From the NCBI GenBank assembly GCA_003022485.1, contig PXTS01000038.1, forward strand, positions 1 to 40,399: a DNA stretch of 40,399 nt, written 5' to 3'. This stretch comes from Bacteroidetes bacterium QS_8_68_28 (GTDB lineage: Bacteria; Bacteroidota; Rhodothermia; Rhodothermales; Salinibacteraceae). Positions 36,332-40,399 of the stretch are shown here, piece after piece; positions within the stretch are counted from its first letter, which is position 1, and each line of letters begins with the position of its first letter. The translations under genes were made by a program, and so were the position numbers. Under the pieces are notes generated by a model. The model was not told where the DNA came from. It saw only the letters and a list, made by a program, of their open reading frames with translations, and searched no databases.

Positions 36332-36721
36332 CTACGCCTCCGCCCCCCCGCCGAAGCCCATGGGCGGGAGCGTGCCGGGATTGCCGCCGCCGGGGGGCGC
36401 GTTGCCTTCACCGGGGTCCTGGATTTCGCCGTGGGCACGCTCGTACTGTTCGATGTTCTCCGCCAGCGCGTCCATCAAGCGGCGCGCGTGCTGGGGCGTC
36501 ACAATAATGCGGCTCTTGACTTTGGCCTTCTGCACCCCCGGCACCATGCGGATAAAGTCGAGGATGAACTCCTCGGGCGAGTGGGCGATCATCACGAGGT
36601 TGGCGTAGGTGCCCTCGGCGGTTTCCTCATCGAGTTCGAGGTTGAGCTCGTCCTCCTGCTGGGGCTGCTGCGTGCCGGGGGGAAAGGCATCCGGCGGCAT
36701 TGCATCGTCGAAGTCGGCCAT
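36332..36721 (-). CDS. DUF3467 family protein
   Basis: A 129-aa soluble protein. The core matches DUF3467: ELDEETAEGTYANLVMIAHS, then PEEFILDFIRMVPG, then AKVKSRIIVTPQHARRLMDA and LAENIEQYERAHG. These small proteins are common in Bacteroidota and other phyla; function is unknown. The N-terminus is acidic/Pro-rich and the C-terminus Gly/Pro-rich, both low complexity. The ATG at 36721 is used because the upstream frame is unlike a protein. It is downstream of the cystathionine beta-synthase gene on the same strand, 129 bases away. Confidence 0.86.
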   Translation of the reverse strand: MADFDDAMPPDAFPPGTQQPQQEDELNLELDEETAEGTYANLVMIAHSPEEFILDFIRMVPGVQKAKVKSRIIVTPQHARRLMDALAENIEQYERAHGEIQDPGEGNAPPGGGNPGTLPPMGFGGGAEA

Positions 36722-36850
36722 CCTTCCAGGGAAGAGGGAAAGGGAGAAAGGGAAGCGAGAATGCAGGGCTGTCATTGCTGCGGCGAGAGACGCTTCCCTC
36801 GGCAACACGGACGCGGCCCGAAAACGATCCACGAACAAAGAATCACGAAC

Positions 36851-38293
36851 TCACCGCCCGTTGCCGCCGGCGTCCACGCGCGAGAGGGCGGTGATGAGAT
36901 CGCTCTTGGTGATGATGTCGTAGCCGGCCTGCGCGCCGCCGTCGCCCGATGGGCCGGCTGCGCGCTTCGGTTCCACCAGTACCGCGCCGGACTCGTCCTC
37001 GAGGTACGCCGAGAGCAGGCCCAGGTCCATCGAGCGGGGAACTGTGGGGAAGGGCTCGCCCATCGCCTCGTGCACCGGCTCGCTCTTGTGCTCGGGGCTT
37101 TCGATGAGTAGGTGCAGGATGCGCGCCTCCGTGAGACTGCCGACGACCTCCGCCGTGGACGGGTCGATCACCGGAAGCTGCGAGAGGCTCTGGTCGGTCA
37201 TCTGCCCGATGGCCTCCCCGAGGGTGTCCTCCGGCTCCACCGCTACGACGGGCCGCCCCTCACGGCGCATCTGGAGCACATCGCCGACGGAGACTTGCGG
37301 CGTGGGCTCCAGGAAGTCGTGAGCGCGCATCCACTCGTCGTTGTAGGTCTTCGAGAGATAGCGAAAGCCCGAGTCGGGGAAGAGCACGACGACCACATCG
37401 TCCTCAGTCAGCTCGTCGCGGCGGGTCTGCATCCAGTCGAGCGCGCCGGCCATCGCCATCCCGCAACTCTGCCCGATGAACAGGCCCTCGCGTCGCGCCA
37501 GCCGCCGGGTCATCTGCATCGCCTCGGTGTCGCTGATCTGCACGTAGTCGTCCACGAGGTCGAACTCCATGTTCTCCGCCAGAATGTCTTCCCCGACCCC
37601 CTCGGTGAAGTACGGGTAGATCGCGTCCTCGTCGAACTCGCCGGTGTGGAAGTAGTCGTAGTAGACCGAGCCCTTCGGGTCCACGCCCACGACGGTCACG
37701 TCCTCGTCTTGGTCTTTGAGGTACTTCGACACGCCGCTGATGGTGCCGCCGGTACCAGCTCCGGCGATGAAGTGGGTGATTTTCCCGTCGGTTTGCTCCC
37801 AGAGCTCCGGCCCGGTCGTCTCGACGTGCGCCTGCGTGTTGGCCGGGTTGTCGTACTGGTTGAGGTAGACTGCATTGGGCAATTCCTCGGCCAGCCGGCG
37901 GGCGGTGGAGTAGTAGGAGCGCGGGTCGTCGGGATCGACGTTGGTAGGGCAGACGCGCACCTCCGCCCCCAGCGCGCGTAGCACGTCGATCTTCTCCTGG
38001 CTCTGCTTGTCGGTGGTGGTGAAGATGCAGCGGTAGCCTTTGGCGATGGCCGCGATGGCCAGCCCCGCGCCCGTGTTGCCGCTGGTTCCCTCCACGATGG
38101 TCCCGCCGGGCTCGAGGTCACCCGCCCGCTCGGCACGCTCGATCATGTACGCCCCGATGCGGTCTTTGACCGAGCCGCCGGGATTGAAGAACTCGACTTT
38201 TGCCAGCACGGTGCACGGCAGCCCGGCGGTGAGGGGGCCGAGACGCACCAGCGGCGTGTCGCCGACTGTGCCGAGAACGTTTTCGTGCCACAT
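36851..38293 (-). CDS. cbs: Cystathionine beta-synthase with C-terminal CBS domain pair
   Basis: A 480-aa PLP enzyme that joins serine (or O-acetylserine) and homocysteine into cystathionine, in transsulfuration; a cysteine synthase activity is also possible. The PLP lysine is Lys43 in FFNPGGSVKDR. Other landmarks: VEGTSGNTGAGLA, YLNQYDNPANTQAHVETTG, IAGAGTGGTISGVSKYL (phosphate cup), and FIGQSCGMAMAGAL. The catalytic domain is followed by two CBS motifs (about residues 340-475, e.g. PVVAVEPEDTLGEAIGQMT) that bind adenosyl compounds and regulate the enzyme. The ATG at 38293 fits the family start. A two-copy repeat lies directly upstream. Confidence 0.93.
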   Translation of the reverse strand: MWHENVLGTVGDTPLVRLGPLTAGLPCTVLAKVEFFNPGGSVKDRIGAYMIERAERAGDLEPGGTIVEGTSGNTGAGLAIAAIAKGYRCIFTTTDKQSQEKIDVLRALGAEVRVCPTNVDPDDPRSYYSTARRLAEELPNAVYLNQYDNPANTQAHVETTGPELWEQTDGKITHFIAGAGTGGTISGVSKYLKDQDEDVTVVGVDPKGSVYYDYFHTGEFDEDAIYPYFTEGVGEDILAENMEFDLVDDYVQISDTEAMQMTRRLARREGLFIGQSCGMAMAGALDWMQTRRDELTEDDVVVVLFPDSGFRYLSKTYNDEWMRAHDFLEPTPQVSVGDVLQMRREGRPVVAVEPEDTLGEAIGQMTDQSLSQLPVIDPSTAEVVGSLTEARILHLLIESPEHKSEPVHEAMGEPFPTVPRSMDLGLLSAYLEDESGAVLVEPKRAAGPSGDGGAQAGYDIITKSDLITALSRVDAGGNGR

Positions 38294-38304
38294 GGCTTCG
38301 CGTT

Positions 38305-38348
38305 ATATTGCAGAAAATAGGATAAAGTAGGATATTGCAGAAAGTAGG
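38305..38348. promoter_or_regulatory. 17-bp direct repeat in the cbs promoter
   Basis: ATATTGCAGAAAATAGG (38305-38321) and ATATTGCAGAAAGTAGG (38332-38348), one mismatch, period 27 bases, in a short AT-rich island 12-55 bases upstream of the cbs ATG. On the minus strand each copy contains TA(C/T)TTTCTG, like the -7 element region. Either two overlapping promoter copies or a paired operator is likely. The histidine kinase gene starts 138 bases away in the other direction and could share it. Confidence 0.55.
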
Positions 38349-38485
38349 GGTAGCGTACAATTCCCTCCTGCTGCACTTTTGAACGTACGGGGCCGTCGAC
38401 TTTTTTGTTGGCGAGCCCTTCGTCAAGGCGGCCTTCCTCGCAGCCGCTTCGCTGAAGCCTCTCCCCGCCTGCCTCCGTGCTCCCA

Positions 38486-39952
38486 ATGTCCGATGCTCCC
38501 GACTCCGGTGCCGCCGCGCCCGCTTCGCTCCCGCACGTGGAGACTGACCTCCTGGTGGCTACTTGCACCCCCGGCGGCGAGCTGGTCTTTCGCAACGACG
38601 CCTGGCAGACCGTCTTCGGCGACGACGAAGAGAACCCGTGGGCGCGCCTTCAGGAGGGCGACCGCCGCGAGATCACGACCGCCCTCAACCGCGCCGCCGG
38701 CGGCTCGCTGGTGACGAACCATCTCTGCCAGGTGCACCTGCCCGACCGCGACGAGCCCGTCCCGCTCCTCATGAACTTCCTGCCGGTCTACCTCTCTGCC
38801 GGCGCGGCCGCTTCCCGTGCCGAGACCGAAGACGGACCGGAGCGCAACGCCGGAAGAGGGCCGCGCCCCGTCCAGGCCGTCACCGTGACCGGCGAAGTGA
38901 TGGCCGAGCCGGCCTCGTGGACCCCCTCGCAGACCCAGCGCCACCGCATGGAGGCGCTGGGCCGCATGACGATGGGCGTGGCTCACGACCTCAACAACCT
39001 GTTGAGCGCCCTCCTCGGCCACGCTGAGCTTCTCCAGAAGCGCGTCGAGCAGCGCGGCGATGCCGGCGCGCTCAGCGAGTCCGTCCAGACCATCGAGCAG
39101 GTAGCCGTCGACGGGGCCGCCCTCGTCGAGAAGATCCAGCGGTACAGCCGACGGGAAGGCCAGTCGGAGTTCGAGACGCTCGACCTCTCGGCGCTCATCG
39201 AGGGGTGCCTCACGCTCACGCGGCCCTACTGGTACAACGAGCCGCGCCGCCAGGGCATCGCCATCGAGTTGGAGCGCGACCTGCACGTGACGCCTCCGGT
39301 GCGCGGCGTGGCCACCGAGCTGCGCGAGGTCTTCGTGAACCTCATCCTCAACGCCGTGCAGGCCATGCCCGAGGGCGGGCGCCTGACGCTGCGCACTGGC
39401 TACGACGAAGGACGCGGCGTGCGCGCGGAAGTCGAGGACACCGGTGCAGGGATGAGCGCCGACGTGCGCGAGCACGTCTTCGAGCCGTTTTTCACCACCA
39501 AGGGCGAGCACGGCAGCGGTATGGGCCTGTCGGTAAGCTACGGAATCGTCCAAGAGCACGACGGCGACATTCAGGTGGACTCCGCGCTGGGGCGCGGCAC
39601 GCGCTTCACGCTCTTCTTCCCCGCCGTCGAGGAAGAACCCGCCGGCGACGAGGCCCCCAAAGAGAGCGCGCCCCCCTCGCGCCGCGCGCGCGTCCTGATC
39701 GTGGACGACGAAAAGCGCGTGCGCTCCGTCCTGGGCAAGCTCCTGGGGCTGAAGGGCCACACCGTCGAGCAGGCCACCAGCGGGGCCGAGGCGCTGGCCC
39801 TCACCGAGAACAGCGGTTTCGACATCGTCTTTACCGACTACGTGCTGCTCACCGGCGACGCCGACCTCGAAGCCGACGCCAACGTGGACCGCGTGATGAG
39901 CAAGCCCTTCACGCTCGACGGGCTGGAAGCGGCCATCCGGGAGCTGCTCTGA
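38486..39952 (+). CDS. Hybrid histidine kinase with a shortened receiver domain
   Basis: A 488-aa cytoplasmic sensor kinase. The N-terminal part (about 1-140) resembles a PAS-type sensor (ATCTPGGELVFRNDAWQTVF). HisKA contains His167 in VAHDLNNLLSALLGH. HATPase: VFVNLILNAVQAMPEGG (N box), VEDTGAGM (G1), FEPFFTTK (F), HGSGMGLSV (G2). A receiver domain follows: VLIVDDEK (Asp407-Asp408), phospho-acceptor-like Asp451 in FTDY, then directly VLLTGD and Lys473 in MSKPF. The segment between Asp and Thr is 5 residues where about 30 is normal, so the alpha3-beta4 region is missing without a frameshift. No membrane segment is seen. Phosphotransfer within the protein is doubtful. The start at 38486 (ATG) is used; the GTG at 38477 adds three residues. 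Confidence 0.9.
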   Translation: MSDAPDSGAAAPASLPHVETDLLVATCTPGGELVFRNDAWQTVFGDDEENPWARLQEGDRREITTALNRAAGGSLVTNHLCQVHLPDRDEPVPLLMNFLPVYLSAGAAASRAETEDGPERNAGRGPRPVQAVTVTGEVMAEPASWTPSQTQRHRMEALGRMTMGVAHDLNNLLSALLGHAELLQKRVEQRGDAGALSESVQTIEQVAVDGAALVEKIQRYSRREGQSEFETLDLSALIEGCLTLTRPYWYNEPRRQGIAIELERDLHVTPPVRGVATELREVFVNLILNAVQAMPEGGRLTLRTGYDEGRGVRAEVEDTGAGMSADVREHVFEPFFTTKGEHGSGMGLSVSYGIVQEHDGDIQVDSALGRGTRFTLFFPAVEEEPAGDEAPKESAPPSRRARVLIVDDEKRVRSVLGKLLGLKGHTVEQATSGAEALALTENSGFDIVFTDYVLLTGDADLEADANVDRVMSKPFTLDGLEAAIRELL

Positions 39953-39954
39953 GG

Positions 39955-39974
39955 ACGCGTTTTTGAGAACGCGT
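39955..39974. terminator. Possible shared terminator of convergent genes
   Basis: ACGCGT (39955-39960) and ACGCGT (39969-39974) can pair around an 8-base TTTTGAGA loop. It lies directly between the histidine kinase stop and the stop of the right-edge gene. The stem is short and no T-run follows it. Confidence 0.3.
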
Positions 39975-39977
39975 TGC

Positions 39978-40399
39978 CTACTGGACCTCGATGGTCTTTT
40001 GCAGCATCGTCGTGACGCGCTCCTTCTTGTCGCTTTGAAAGATATCTCCTTCGTGCGTCACGCGAAGCTCGTACGTGCCGGGGGGTAGATCCGTGACGTG
40101 GGCGTCGTAGAGGTAAAGAAGTAGAGGTAAAGGAGAGGCATGCGCGGGTAGCCCTTCTCAGAGGCGACGGCCCGGATGTCGATCCGGACGGTGTTGTCGT
40201 CACGGTCGATTTTCCCTTCGAGTTTGGCGGCCGTCGTAAAGGCAAAGAAGAACCCACCGATGTGCAGGCGGCCGTCGTCTGCGACATCGACGGCGACGGG
40301 AGGCGGATTCTCGTAGATTCTCTCAGAAGGATTTTCCACGCCCCGGAAGACGACCGTGTCCCCGCTCGCGGTGGTTGCAGAATCGCCCACGGCGGCGCT
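39978..40399 (-). pseudogene. Partial hypothetical gene, frameshifted by a 14-bp duplication
   Basis: The gene enters from beyond the right edge and reads leftward. The first part (about 40399 to 40110) gives VVFRGVENPSERIYE, GRLHIGGFFFAFTTAAKLEG and YPRMPLLYLYFF, then runs into a wrong-frame tail. The continuing sense frame is LYDAHVTDLPPGTYELRVTH, then EGDIFQSDKKERVTTMLQKT, and ends at a TAG at 39978-39980. The two frames meet at a tandem duplication of 14 bases: GTAGAGGTAAAG at 40107-40118 and 40121-40132. Deleting one copy joins the frames smoothly (PLLYLYDAHV). I do not recognise the family; it looks like a beta-rich, possibly secreted domain. It may be a pseudogene, a phase-variable gene or a sequence error. 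Confidence 0.6.

Overview
The window is very GC-rich chromosomal DNA whose gene families point to the Bacteroidota/Rhodothermota side of the bacteria, most likely a Rhodothermales (Salinibacter/Rhodothermus-like) organism. The evidence is a DUF2851 protein, a DUF4270-type lipoprotein beside a short GT5 'glycogen synthase-like' protein, a Bacteroidota-type LptD, a DUF3467 protein, a DUF4175-type giant protein, few clear Shine-Dalgarno sequences, and a few promoters resembling the Bacteroidota TTG-N20-TAnnTTTG pattern. Several cytoplasmic proteins look rich in Asp/Glu, which would suit a salt-adapted lineage, but I did not compute this. Most of the window is core genome; I see no tRNA, rRNA or CRISPR array.

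Layout. 0.4-6.1 kb (minus): M19 dipeptidase lipoprotein, DoxX membrane protein, both subunits of a 2-oxoacid:ferredoxin oxidoreductase, and a small unknown protein. 6.3-14.6 kb (plus): thymidylate synthase, a membrane-anchored cell-wall amidase, an actin closely resembling MamK, CTP synthase, OMP decarboxylase, DUF2851 and a small ABM-domain protein; three of these belong to pyrimidine nucleotide metabolism. 14.6-15.4 kb (minus): a lipoprotein. 15.7-32.8 kb (plus): a small membrane protein, a 1241-aa coiled-coil DUF4175-like protein, the envelope set GT5-like / DUF4270 / outer-membrane barrel / TPR, then enolase, an FtsB/DivIC-like divisome protein, a ROK kinase, LptD and a BON protein. 32.8-34.5 kb (minus): GNAT and SucC. 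34.9-36.0 kb (plus): an LptF/LptG permease. 36.3-38.3 kb (minus): DUF3467 and cystathionine beta-synthase. 38.5-40.0 kb (plus): a hybrid histidine kinase. A frameshifted partial gene runs off the right edge on the minus strand.

Functional themes are central carbon metabolism (enolase, SucC, 2-oxoacid oxidoreductase, ROK kinase), pyrimidine metabolism, and envelope building (LptD plus LptF/G, amidase, FtsB, several lipoproteins and an outer-membrane barrel).

The unexpected observations are: the MamK-like actin in an ordinary chromosomal setting; a receiver domain that has lost its alpha3-beta4 segment; an IS200/IS605-type right end with a possible guide-RNA scaffold between two convergent genes; two coding regions broken at short duplications; a ROK kinase without its zinc cysteines; and a recurring pattern of short two-copy direct repeats in gene starts and spacers. 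All calls are from reading the sequence; no database search was run.
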